Assembly: GCF_904849725.1 (NCBI RefSeq)
Contig: NC_058523.1
Coordinates: forward strand, 165,646,689-165,710,688
DNA length: 64,000 nt
Source: Hordeum vulgare subsp. vulgare
Taxonomy: Eukaryota > Streptophyta > Magnoliopsida > Poales > Poaceae
Reading direction: 5' to 3'
The stretch's first letter is position 1. The number at the start of each line of letters is the position of its first letter. The translations under genes and the position numbers were made by a program. The notes under the pieces are model-generated. The model was not told the origin of the DNA. It did no database searches and saw only the letters and a list, made by a program, of their open reading frames with translations. This document shows, piece by piece, positions 45,901 through 55,779 of this stretch.

Positions 45901-46768
45901 AAAGGCTTGAGTCCGACCTTGGAACAGTTTTCCAAGGACTCATTGGTTAGCTTCTTGATTATGTCCACAATATCTCTCTCAGGGAGTCTTTTATGATGAA
46001 AACATTGCGGATGGTTCACGTTGCCATCGTATTCGCACATCAGACCATTCCGGCGACTCAGAGGAAGAATATTCCACTCCACCCAGCAACGGAATAGGTC
46101 AACCCCGGTGAGCCCATTATTGGTCAAAGACCGCAACTCGGAGAAGATGGGGATGAATTCCGATTCTTCTTCTTCGGTAAGCTTCTCTGGCAGCTTGAAG
46201 TCCATGGGTAAGCGATCTTCTCTATAACCCGGAAGTGGGTTCTCACCGGGAGGAGAAGTGTCACGGCAATAAAACCAAGACTCGGCCCAGCCTTTGGGAT
46301 GGCTGGGTAGGAGGACAGACGGAAACCCACGTTCAAGGCGCCGCTGGATGTTGACCCCCCCCCCCCCCCCGAGTTCCAAGTTGGGCCCGTTGGAAAATTT
46401 GGTCTGGCGGTTCAGGTGGAAGAAGTTCCAAAATAATGGAACTGTGGGCTCTATCTGCAGGTATGCCTCGCAAAAAACTTGGAACTGACACAGATTACTG
46501 ATGGAATTGGGTCCCAGATCGTGAGGGTGAACATTGAGGAAATGGAGAGCGTCTCTAAAGAACTTTGATCCGGGCGGTTTGAAGCCTCGTTCAACATGAT
46601 CAATGAAAATAACTACTTCCCCCTCGGTAGGATTGGGAATCACCTCGCCTGGGCGGTCTGCCAACCAATGACTTCCTTACTATCAAGATGACCCGACTTG
46701 ACAAATTTCTCAAGAAAGGCGTCATTAATCTTGCTTGGCAGCCAATCTCATTTTGAGATCCTAACCAT
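42998..46768 (-). pseudogene. Antisense intron-containing gene of the Tat element (pseudogene)
   Basis: On the minus strand, opposite to pol, a multi-exon gene starts at ATG 46,766-46,768. Exon 1 (to about 45,876) encodes EKFVKSGHLDSKEVIGW, then, after a frameshift near 46,655, the 266-codon stretch with FHLNRQTKF and SHPKGWAESWFYCRD, resembling the family annotated as putative gypsy-type transposon protein (Pfam Transposase_28). Later exons: about 45,740-45,314 (basic, KRKTRSRSG), 45,230-45,166, 45,094-44,638, then a coiled-coil exon (to 43,615) and 43,531-42,998. Introns 45,231-45,313, 45,095-45,165 and 43,532-43,614 are all GT-AG and join the frames correctly. Stops at 44,731 and 43,332 and frame breaks near 43,230 inactivate it. 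Function unknown. Confidence 0.75.
43991..44535. repeat. 70-bp tandem repeat, eight copies, each with a palindrome
   Basis: Units start at 43,991, 44,061, 44,131, 44,201, 44,271, 44,341, 44,413 and 44,483 (the last partial). The spacing is 70 bp except one 72-bp unit. Each contains GGCTCATCTTTCAAAAGATG followed by ACCCGG, with a perfect 8-bp inverted repeat TCATCTTT/AAAGATGA around a two-base loop, extended by CCGG arms. Each ends with CTTGGGGGCTA and GTTGAAGTTTTTATCTAAT. The array lies entirely within an intron of the antisense gene (donor at 44,637). Confidence 0.95.
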
Positions 46769-47906
46769 GACTACAAAAACGACGGAACAAGGCGGCTCAT
46801 TAAGGACCATAAAACGTGGTAACTCGCTAGTTGGAGATCTACAATATGAATGCAAGGACCATATGACTCGCAATTAGGTACCCAAAAAAGACCTGAAAAT
46901 GAGGATACTCTAACTCGCCAATTGAGCGACTTATGGTATGTCTATGAAGGCGTTATGACTCGTCCTTCGGTGATCAAGGGCGTAGCTTTGGCAATGTTCT
47001 AACTCGCTGTGGTGGAGGATGGCGAGTGGAGATTCAGAAAATATTCCTTCCTTAGGGATATTCCCGGAGTGGGATAAACAAATTTCTAAAAACAAGCAAT
47101 GAAATACGGATCTACAGGTCGATCCAATTAAGGAGATAATGCTTAAACAAAGCTGCCAAGACTACGAACGCACGAAAGTGACAGGGGTGTCTCATGAATC
47201 TATGCAGTAAATACATCAAAATGACCAACTGATGCGGCGGTGCTACTATGCTCTACTTCTACGAAGGATATATCGGAAGTATAGTTGATGGATCTAGAAT
47301 GAGAAGGGGATCATCGTTGCATTCCGGGGATAAACTTAGATGAACATGGCAACAAGGTCAAACCCTAATGGGGAAAATGCTTATGTGAGAAAGGAGGATG
47401 ATCCCCGAAAGATGATGCGGAAGGTTTGCGGCGGATCTTGCTCCTTCGGTCGGCCTGCAGACGTCCAAGCTGCGATGGCTAGCGGCGAAGCTTCGGGAAT
47501 GGCGGAGAGACACGGGCGCTGGCGCGAGGAAGACGAAGGTCGATGAGGGAGTCGAAGTGGGGGTAGGTGACGATGCCCCCACTCCCCCCTGCGGTTATTT
47601 AAGGGCCAGGTGCTGGAATCGAGACGGCAGGCGCGGGAATAGAGGCGACAAACTGAAATTTTGCAATAATGGCGCTTGGATTTTTGGGATGAATAAACGG
47701 CCATGAGAAAGATCCGTTGGGTGGTTGAGTCATTAAGTCCCGAAATTGGAGGGATAAGGTGATGTCATCAAGAACTGATTGGCGGCTCAAACAATTCATG
47801 ATGGATGGTGGCTTGTCGTTCGCCAAAAGATAGGGGTAATACAAGTCGCCCCGAAATGAGTGCAAGTTTATTGGCAAGTATAAATTCAAGACAATATGGG
47901 GCCTAA
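46769..47906. other. Upstream region of the antisense gene and end of E2 internal region
   Basis: No sense gene. On the minus strand this is the 5' flank and probable untranslated leader of the antisense gene. It includes a GC-rich, CpG-containing block at 47,400-47,580 and a TTAGGGTTTGACC phrase (near 47,360) of a kind common in plant leaders. On the plus strand the region ends in the purine-rich ATATGGGGCC just before the 3' LTR, a weak polypurine tract. Confidence 0.5.
47595..47602 (-). promoter_or_regulatory. TATA-like box for antisense transcription
   Basis: Minus-strand TTAAATAA is followed 10-30 bases downstream by a G-rich then pyrimidine-rich, CpG-containing leader. It lies about 0.8 kb upstream of the antisense start codon and 0.3 kb from the 3' LTR. 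It is the best promoter candidate for the antisense gene; activity is inferred only from sequence. Confidence 0.4.
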
Positions 47907-48414
47907 TATTGGGGATATTACCTGTGGTGTAACCCGCCCTAACTGGGCCAGGTCACTACAGGGGCGACTCATCCTTTGGTAATACAAGCCTTGGCCCAAA
48001 GGGCCCAGGAGCTGGATGGCGGTTCAGGAGCTATACACGGGATAGGCCGCCAAGGAGGTTTCCAGTCTTGGAAAGCACGGCGACTTAGAGATAAGGAAGA
48101 CCATGATCGGTAGCATGGCTAGGACTCTTGTCAATCCTAGGACCTCGACCTCTATATAAAGGCGAGTCCCTGGGGAAGATAGGGCAAGTTAGAAATCATC
48201 GAGAGCTAGGTCAGGCGAGTTACGCCATCCTTGTAATCGAAACCATCATTAATCTACACAAAGCAGGATGTAGGCTTTTACCTCCACACGAGGGGCCGAA
48301 CCTGGGTAAATCCGAGTCTCGCTTTCGCTCACCCCCTTTGAGTCGCCACCAAGGTGCGATGGCTCCTTCATTAAGTCCTTTCACGAGGACATCTGTTCTG
48401 ACAAAACCATGACA
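47907..48414 (+). repeat. 3' LTR of E2
   Basis: Starts TATTGGGGATATT, ends AAACCATGACA, followed by the GACAC duplication. TATA box TATATAAAG at 48,153-48,161. It differs from the 5' LTR at a few dozen positions by eye, so E2 is not a recent insertion. Confidence 0.9.
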
Positions 48415-48419
48415 GACAC

Positions 48420-50400
48420 CCCTGTCAACTCTGATGGCAAGTCATCCATGGGGGACACGGGTTCAATTTGCCCTCTCTATTATGGAAGGCTTGCGGGCTT
48501 CCCTGAGGTGGCAATCTTTGAAGGCCCGCAAGAGCCGCATCGCCAGGTCACCATCTACATGGCAGGAGTAGCACCGGCTCAGAATCTGCCATATGCGGCA
48601 GCCGCTAATGGAGCCAGCAGATTTGAAAAAATGCCACCCCAAGCCATGACAGATCTGATGGGCGAGATGTCAAAGCTCGTGGTGGTCACCGTTACTGCCG
48701 ACAATCAGGAGGAAATAAATGCAGAACTGGTGAAACTTCATGAGGAGTTGGCCAAGATACAGCGAGAGATCGACGCTGAAAACACCTAGATGGCAGATTA
48801 GCAGGCTCGAATCAGTGAGGAGGTGGGGCGCTTGAGGCTAAGGCATGGCGGCTTGAGCGTTGGCGAGACGCCTCCGATGTGATGCACCAAAGGAAGCATC
48901 AGAGTTGTTTTCCGACCAACCTCAACCCTACTCGTTTGTTTGACAACCCACACACGTCTGATGTGGAGCATAACCCACCTCGACAAACTGATCTACAGGT
49001 TGAGACAGCTCAGCCGCCGCCGACCCAGCAGCCGGATCAGCTCCACCGATCCAGCCGCCGGTTCAGCGTTTCCGAACGCCGCAGGACCACTTCTCCAATC
49101 TCGTAGACAACATGTTGGCTGCTACATGCAACTTGGAGTCTCTCCCCATTCATGGAAACACCCTGATCAAGGTGGAAGCCCGGAATGCCATCGAGATGTT
49201 GAAGACGGATGTGTTTCAATAGGTGCAATTTTCTTACAGTCGTGATTGGTTGCACTCCACACTGGACGCCGGCCGCACCAAGAGTCGCCATGAGGATCCC
49301 CCGACGGTTTCCAGCAGTGGTCATCGACAGCAGCCTCAAGCCAACCCGCCCGAACTGCCAATGTCAAATGCCCAGGCGCTTATGAACGCAGCCCGAGCCG
49401 CCCGTCAGGCAGAAGCAGAGGCAACGGTGGCAGTGGCAGCTCAGGTGGTTCCAACTTGTGCCCAGCCAGCACCTGCGTATAGCGAGTCGGGTGGAAGGAC
49501 CATAGGGGTCCCCTGTTTTCCTTTTGCTCTTCGCAATGAGCGCATGCCCAAAGATTTCAAAGGTCCTCGCAAGGTGCCCAATTACATACCCAATCTTGAG
49601 CCAGGTGCGTGGATTGAGAGTTATGAGCTTGCTATGGATATGCTTGATGCTAGTGATGCAGTATGTGCCAAGTATCTTACGATGATGTTGGAAGGTCCGG
49701 CTCGAGCGTGGTTAAAGAACTTACCGCCCAACTCCATCAACACTTGGGCAGATTTGAAGGAGTGAATTATTAAAAACTTCCTTGCAAATGCCCAATGATG
49801 ATTGTAGATATGCAGCACTTCGTTCAGTGTATGGATGATTCGGCTCACCACTCGACATGGCGGGTTGCGGAGATCATCCACTCATCGGATGGCATCACGG
49901 CGGCTCATGCCATGCTGATCTAGAGAAGAACTGTCATTTTCAACCTTTGGTCTTGAAGCTTGGTCGTTTGAAGTGAAAGGTGCAGGATGTGGGTGAGTTG
50001 ATGGATACTCTCACCAAGTATGCCGAGTCGGACGACACGAAGGATGCCGTCTCAGATGATGACAAATCTAGTGAAGTTAAGAAAAGGGATGGAACCAAGG
50101 GTCATTCTCAAGTTAATGGACGCAATGGTAACCAGGGAGGTCAATGAAAGAGAAGGCAGCAAGATGGCGTGTCACATTTTGATGCCAATACCATCGCCGG
50201 GCCTAGAAATCAGCGTCAGAATACTGGTCAATCTTGAGGCTACAGTGGGAGAAAACCACATAATTACAAGGAGATGCTTAAGGAAGCATGTCCTAAGAAT
50301 GGTACCCTGGATGCCCCGTCTACCCATTGTTGGGAAAACTGTTATGTGATGTAGGAATTTCCTCTTCAAGCGTCCAAGGACAACCAGGGGGTAATGGTGG
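48420..50400 (+). pseudogene. E1 gag (pseudogene)
   Basis: This continues the gag frame begun before 34,721. Frame 48,409-48,789 has the N-terminal part, with AMTDLMGEMSKLVVVTVTAD and a helical EEINAELVKLHEELAKIQRE stretch, ending at a TAG. Frame 49,223-49,765 has an Ala/Arg/Glu-rich linker and the Gag core (ESYELAMDMLDASDAVCAKY, then LTMMLEGPARAWLKNLPPNS, then INTWADLKE) with a TGA at 49,763. Later pieces to about 50,360 are in broken frames. It corresponds domain for domain to the E2 gag at 35,230-37,540 and is equally dead. Confidence 0.8.
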
Positions 50401-50649
50401 TGGACACTCGGGTTAGTTTGGTCCTGGCGGATCACAGGGGGCTCGTCTGGCGGGTTCCCTCGTTTCGTCCCTCATGGGTAGGGCAGCGCGAATAATGGCG
50501 GCGGACAACACTCTAGCGAGGGTAACCAACAGTACAACAACCAGGGCGGCTTCCAACAGCATAATAACCATGCTTGCTTTCAACAGTAGAACAACCAGGG
50601 CGGATTTCAGAGCAACCCTAAGAAACTGAACAGTGTTCAGTGCCAAGTT

Positions 50650-51372
50650 TTGACCACCAACACCTGCAGGCGGGATAAGAAAATCAAACAGAGGGCGATC
50701 AACATGGCTGAGCCGACGGTTCCCATGTATCTCAATTGGACTAAACAGCCCATCACATGGAGTAGATATGATCACTTGCCTAGGTTCGATAATCTCGATG
50801 GCTTAGCATTGGTGGTGGAGCCACGGGTTGGGGGATATACCCTCTCCAAGATTCTCACGGATGGAGGCAACAGCATCAACATCTTATACTATGATACCTT
50901 CTGGCGGATGAATTTTTCCGAGGTCGACTTACTGCCTTCGACCATGGTCTTTCCCAACATAGTCCCAGGAAAGTCGGCATATCTAGTTGGGCAGATCAAG
51001 TTAAACATTGCTTTTGGTGACGAATACAATTATAGGAGCGAGGCTCTGATGTTTGAGGTGGTCAAGATTAAGAGCCCTTACCATGCTTTCTTCGGGCTTC
51101 CGGCTTACGCCAGCTGCATGACCCAACCCTGTTATGTGTACCTCAAGCTCAATATGCCGGGTCTTAAAGGTACCATCAGAGTCAACGGGGATCGACAGAT
51201 AGCACAGGAGTGCAAGGAAGGAGACGCCACCTACGCTGAGTCGGCATGCACTTCTGAAGAGTTGAAGTTTCACAAGGCTAATGTGGACCCGACCGACATG
51301 AGTCCGCTCAAAAAACAACTATTGATTCTGAGCCGCCCCTCAAGTTCAAGCCGGCGGATGATACCAAGCTAG
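50650..51372 (+). pseudogene. E1 aspartic protease
   Basis: The 240-codon frame holds the Tat-type protease: KILTDGGNSINILYYDTF (catalytic Asp in DGG), GKSAYLVGQIKLNIAFG and VVKIKSPYHAFFGLPAYA, then a linker toward RT (LKGTIRVNGDRQIAQE, HKANVDPTDMSPLKK). The domain is uninterrupted and slightly longer than the E2 version. A frameshift near 51,330 separates it from RT. Confidence 0.8.
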
Positions 51373-51399
51373 TTGACTTCACCCTGGGTGACTCTTACA

Positions 51400-52828
51400 A
51401 GCAGTTTAAAATTGGGACCGGCCTAGATCCTAAATAGGAAAGCGCGCTCATCGAATTCATCTGTGAGAATCGGGACATCTTTGCATGGAAACCTTCTGAC
51501 ATGCCAGGAGTACCGAGAAAAATCGTTGATCACCACCTCAATGTGGATCCCAAGATGAAACTAGTTCGACAGTACCTTCGTCGTTTTAACGAGTAGAGAC
51601 GCAAGGCAATTGGGGAGGAAGTTGCCCAGCTCTTGGCTGCTGGGTTCATCATTGATGTTTTTCACCCATAATGGTTGACTAACCCAGTATTACTTCTCAA
51701 GAGGAACGACACTTTTCGTATCTCTATTGATTACACTTATCTCAACCTAGCTTGTTCGAAGGATCCTTTCTCTCTCCCCCATATCGATCAAATCATTGAC
51801 TCTACGACCGGTTGCGAGCGTTTGTGCTTTCTGGATGCGTACTCCGGCTACCACCAGATCAAGATGGCCATGGAGGATCAGGAAAATACGGCTTTCATAA
51901 CCCCTTTTGGCGCTTTCTCCTATGTATTTATGCCCTTTGGGCTTAAGAGCGCGGGGGCGACTTATCAACGCTATATTCAGAACTGTTTGCACAGTCAGAT
52001 TGGATGCAACGTTCACGCCTACGTTGATGATATTGTGGTGAAATCCCAGAAGAAGGAGACTCTCTTAGAAGATCTCAAGGAGACGTTTGGCAACCTTCGC
52101 GTGTACCACAGGAAGTTAACCTGTCCAAGTGTGTTTTTGGTGTTCCTGCAGGCAAGTTATTGTGTTTCCTGGTGTGTGAGCGAGGCATTGAGGCTAACCT
52201 AGACAAAATCAAGGCGATAACCTCGCTTGGTAAGCCGGCCAACATCAACCAGGTCTAGCGCATGGCGGGTCATATCACGGCGTTGAGCCATTTCATAAGT
52301 CGCCTCGATGAGAAGGCCATCCCCCTCTACCAGTTGCTCAAGAAAAGAGATCACTGTGTTTGCACAGATGCATCTAACGAAGCTTTTGAAGCCCCCAAGA
52401 AACAATTTGCTGAGTCGCCCGTCTTAGCCGCCTCGACTAATAATGAACCTATGCTCCTTTACATTGCTGCTAACTCAAAGACACTGAGTGTGGAGGTAGT
52501 CGTTGAGTGCAAGGAAGAAGGCAAAGAGTACCCCGTTCAACGGACGCTGTATTTTGTCAGCGAGGTGTTAACCGTGTCTAAACAATGGTACCCACATTGG
52601 CAGAAGTTGGTCTTCGGGATTTTCATGGCCAGCCAGAAGCTGAAACATTACTTTCAGGAGCACCCAATCAGAGTGGTCAGTTCGGCGTCAATTAGGGACA
52701 TTATACAGGACCGCGAGGCTACTGAATGGATTGCTAAGTGGGCGATTGAGCTTGGTCCCCATCACGTGAAACATATACCCCGCATGGCCATCACGTCTCG
52801 GGCTTTGGTGCATTTCATCAACGATTAG
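51400..52828 (+). pseudogene. E1 reverse transcriptase and RNase H (pseudogene)
   Basis: The RT N-terminus is readable near 51,447-51,680 (LIEFICENRDIFAWKPSDMP) with in-frame stops. The core is the 175-codon frame 51,675-52,202: NDTFRISIDYTYLN, LDAYSGYHQIKMA, FGAFSYVFMPFGLKSAGATY and the catalytic YVDDIVV. After a break at about 52,120-52,200 the RNase H region follows in 52,262-52,828 (ISRLDEKAIPLYQLLKKRDH, LYFVSEVLTVSKQWYPHWQK, ASQKLKHYFQEHPI) to a TAG at 52,826-52,828. Catalytic aspartates are intact, yet the gene cannot give one polypeptide. Confidence 0.85.
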
Positions 52829-52834
52829 ACTGAG

Positions 52835-53470
52835 TTGCAAATTCCAAAAGATGGGCCTGATAACACATATTGGACTATCCCCTTTAATGGTTCCACGCAA
52901 TTGGAAGGCTTGGGAGCAGGCGTAGTTTTATCCTCTCCGCGAGGTGACAAGTTCGGCTATGTCTTACGTCTCCTGTTTCCTTGCAATAACAACGCGGCTG
53001 AGTACGAGGCTCTTTTACACGGGCTCAGGATAGCTAAGGAGATGAACCTTAGCCGGGTCAGATGCTTGGGCGACTCAGATTTGGTAGCTCAACAAGTATC
53101 TGGAACTTGGGACTCCAAAGATCCACTGATGGCGGCTTATAGGCGTGCAGTAACCGAGGTGGCGGGTCATTTTCATGGCTACCAGGTTGATCACATTGAT
53201 CGTCGACACAATGGGGTGACTGATGCTTTATCACAACTTGGATCTCAACGCAAGCCTGTTCCCTCCCCCCCCCAATGTGTTCTTGGATGTCTTACAGAAC
53301 CCTTCTGTGAAGTTGCCTTCTGAAGAGGACATAGCAGTTCCTGATCCGCAGTCATAGCTGGTGGCTGCTCTCCAGGCAATTCCTGACTAGACCGTGCCTT
53401 ATATGGCTTATTTAGCCCGAGGCGAGTTGCCGGTTGATGAATCACCGCTCGGCAGATAATACGGCGGTGC
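52835..53470 (+). pseudogene. E1 additional (archaeal-type) RNase H
   Basis: Frame 52,835-53,323 encodes the second RNase H: IPFNGSTQLEGLGAG, where the first acidic residue of the usual FDGS is Asn, AAEYEALLHGLRIAKEMN (Glu), CLGDSDLVAQQVSG (Asp) and VDHIDRRHNGVTDALSQL (Asp). The loss of the first Asp distinguishes it from E2, which keeps it. A C-run near 53,267-53,274 causes a frameshift. The remainder to 53,470 is the linker to integrase with further stops. Confidence 0.75.
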
Positions 53471-53515
53471 AAAGTCTATGATCATCCATAAGGGCGAGTT
53501 ACACAAACGAAGCAT

Positions 53516-54033
53516 TTGCAGGATCTTTCAATGATGTGTTCCCCCGAAGAAGGACGAGAAATTCTCAATGAGATACATGCTGGTGACTGTGGGCATCATG
53601 TCGGGTCACGATCCTTGGTGTCAAAGGATTTTAGACATGGGTTCTATTGGTTGATGGCTCATGCAGACATGGAGGATATAGTGCGCAAGTGTGATGGGTG
53701 TCAGAAGTTTGGCCATCAAGTTCACGTGCTGGCTCAGGAATTGTGCATGATCCCGATCACATGGCCTTTTGCAGTATGGGGGCTTGATACGGTTGGTCTA
53801 TTCAAGATGTCTTAAGGCAAAAAGACTCATCTATTGGTGGCAGTTGAGAAGTTTACCAAGTGGGTTGAAGCAGAGCTGGTCAGCAATTGCGAAGCGGAGA
53901 CAACAGTCATGTTCCTCAAAAAGCTGATTTTTCATTTGGGTTACCCTCACCGTATCATTACCAATAATGGTACAAACCTATACAAAGGCGCCATGAAGCA
54001 GTTCTGCCAGCGGGAACATATCCGACTTGATGT
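53516..54033 (+). pseudogene. E1 integrase, truncated (second catalytic Asp lost)
   Basis: Frame 53,516-53,815 has the zinc finger (IHAGDCGHHVGSRSLVSKDF and CDGCQKFGHQVH) and WGLDTVGLFKMS, with the first catalytic Asp intact. After a TAA at 53,813-53,815 the core continues at 53,834 (HLLVAVEKFTKWVEAELV). The second catalytic residue is Asn in RIITNNGTNL (AAT at 53,963-53,965). Homology stops at about 54,033 (IRLDV), before the third catalytic residue, where the minus-strand fragment begins. Confidence 0.85.
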
Positions 54034-54905
54034 ATACGGGAAGATAGATCGGCAATGGTCGTTTCCTGTTGTCCGGACACTATGGTCGATTCCGAGCTCA
54101 AGGCCACCTTTCCAACGAGGATGGGATCGATACCATGGCCGGACAAGGGACCCGAAGTCAACGCTTCAAGATTTTGAGTTTCATCGGCCGAGACCCTGAC
54201 ATTGGCGGGGAACAGATCGCCTCGCGGGTCGATGGAGAATTCAACGTCTCTGAACCTTATTCTATGACCGGTGATGGAGCTCCCGATCTTGCCAGGACAG
54301 TCGATTAGGTCCATGTGCGGCTTGATGTTGCCAAGCATGAGGACCTGTTTGCGGGTGAAGATGCCCCCGTCGAAGCCTCGATCGTAGATGATCAAGCAAG
54401 CCATCGATCCTTTCAGTGATCCAATGGCAGAACTCTCAATGAGAGCACCAATGTCGGCGACAAAACCACCAAATCTCGGGTAGGGTGTCCCAAGCCATGG
54501 AGCTTAGATTATGGGTTGCTAGAAAGAGGGAGAGACAATGTTTACTCAGGTTTAGGCCCTCTTGAGGAGGTAAAATCCTACATCGTGCTTGATTATATTG
54601 ATGGGAACGATGATTACAGAGTTGATCTACCTCGAGATCGTACGAGCTAAACCCTAGATGAGACAACCTGCCTCTATGCATGAGAACCACTGGTTTATAT
54701 AGACATCAGGGCCCCTACGGTTACATGTTATCGACTTTAATCGGGGGTAGATGGGCCGAACTGGTCCTCCTGCCTTGGAGTGCACGCCTAGTCTTCGGAG
54801 CTTTCCATCTCGATTACGCAGTTGTCATATAATCCGGTCTTCAATGATGCAGTCCATATGATCAGCCCATAAGGGACAACCCGACCGCCCGAGGACCCAA
54901 TCCGG
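54034..54905 (-). mobile_element. 5' fragment of another Tat-like gypsy family (LTR, primer-binding site, gag start)
   Basis: On the minus strand, an LTR (about 54,905-54,452, sense end TTTTGTCGCCGACA) is followed by TTGGTGCTCTCATTGAGAG, a typical leader/primer-binding region of grass Tat-like elements. A gag start then follows (54,404 onward: MACLIIYDRGFDGGIFTRKQ, RFRDVEFSIDPRGDLFP), open to 54,034 where the fragment ends against E1. A minus-strand TATATAAACC lies near 54,693-54,702. The sense start of the LTR has no TG, so the LTR is probably clipped where it meets the chromovirus integrase at about 54,905. Confidence 0.65.
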
Positions 54906-55768
54906 AGCTAACTTTCATTTCACACCAAAACGATGAGTGCCTCTCATAGGAGTGTCACGCAGATAAGCTTGTTTACCACGATGATAGGTAGATCCCCCGT
55001 GTTTACGTTCATAGTTGCTCTTCTGACATGACTGGGCCACCTTAAGATTTTCTCATACAATACAAGCTTGATCTTCTGCTTGTTGGATAATATTCGGACT
55101 GATGAGTGGGTGTTCCCTAGTTTGTGACCAATTCAGAGGGGTTCGGCACTGACATCCATATAATACCTCAAAGGGGGCCTCTTCAAGCTAGCTTGATAGC
55201 TATTGTTGTAAGAGAATTCTGCATACGAGAGAGATTCTTCCAACTTCTTGTCAATGGCAATGACACAAGAATGCATCACATCTTCAAGCACTTGGTTAAC
55301 TCGCTCGACTTGACCTTGGGACTGGGGGTGATTAGCAATGCTCCATTTTAAATGAGTTCCCATAGCTTATTGGAAACTTTCCCAGAATTTTGAGGTGAAA
55401 ATGGTTCCTTGGTGTGAACTGATTTCCTTTGGAATGCCATGAATTGACACAATTATGTAAGTATACACATTCGCTAACTGACTAGCAGCAATAGTTTCCT
55501 TGACTAGCACAAAGTGTGCAACTTTGCAGAATTGGTCGATAATGACAAAAATAGTAGCATTGTCGTTTTGTGATCTCAGGATACCAGTGATGAAATCCAT
55601 CTGAACCTTATCCCATTTCCATTCATGAATAGGCAATGATTGCAGAAGTCCAGCAGGCTTTTGATTTTCTGCTTTGACGTGACGACAAACGTCACATTCT
55701 TCAATATAGCAAGCAATGTCTTGCTTCATCTTAGACCACCAATATTTCTGATGAATGTGTAGATACAT
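54906..55768 (-). pseudogene. Chromovirus integrase (pseudogene, truncated)
   Basis: Frame 55,367-55,768 carries the H2C2 zinc finger (HIHQKYWW…CDVCRHVK) and the core WDKVQMDFITGI (first Asp) to EISSHQGTIFTSKFWES, where the second catalytic Asp is His (codon at 55,412-55,414). Frame 55,133-55,363 continues with HPQSQGQVERVNQVLEDVM (catalytic Glu kept) and AEFSYNNSYQ. The C-terminal part can be followed through stops to GTHRFGVK and KLAP at about 54,910, where the sequence changes abruptly. It is 3'-truncated and catalytically dead. Confidence 0.85.
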
Positions 55769-55779
55769 CTTGGTACTGC

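Larger units (their letters stand above)
34722..48414 (+). mobile_element. Tat-lineage gypsy element E2, full length, nested in E1
   Basis: Two 508-bp LTRs (34,722-35,229 and 47,907-48,414) are flanked by a perfect 5-bp duplication GACAC (34,717-34,721 and 48,415-48,419). The internal region (12.7 kb) holds gag, protease, RT with RNase H, a second archaeal-type RNase H and integrase on the plus strand, then a spliced gene in antisense orientation with a tandem repeat. This gene content is the Tat lineage pattern (Grande, RIRE2, Ogre/Retand relatives). All plus-strand genes have stops or frameshifts. Both LTRs start TATTGGGG where TGTTGGGG is expected. Confidence 0.9.
33826..54033 (+). mobile_element. 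Tat-lineage gypsy element E1, 3'-truncated, with E2 nested inside
   Basis: E1 consists of a 5' LTR (33,826-34,355), leader and gag start (34,356-34,721), then, after the nested E2, gag to integrase (48,420-54,033). GTAAT (33,821-33,825) would be its left target duplication; the right end is missing because the element breaks off inside integrase. Joining the two halves at the E2 site restores homology with the gag region of E2 (TTTACGCA…GTCAA-TCTGATG…GAGTCATCC versus GCAAGTCATCC), so both belong to one family. Tat membership rests on the additional RNase H domain, the DGGS-type protease and the general layout. Confidence 0.75.

Noticed and set aside
45864..46664. A cellular (host) gene for the 266-codon minus-strand frame
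   Set aside because: Its position between integrase and 3' LTR, its splice structure and its resemblance to the gypsy-associated Transposase_28 group make it part of the Tat element.
34722..54033. A tandem array of two elements sharing one LTR (recombinant)
   Set aside because: The GACAC duplication and the continuity of E1 gag across the site show E2 is a simple nested insertion.
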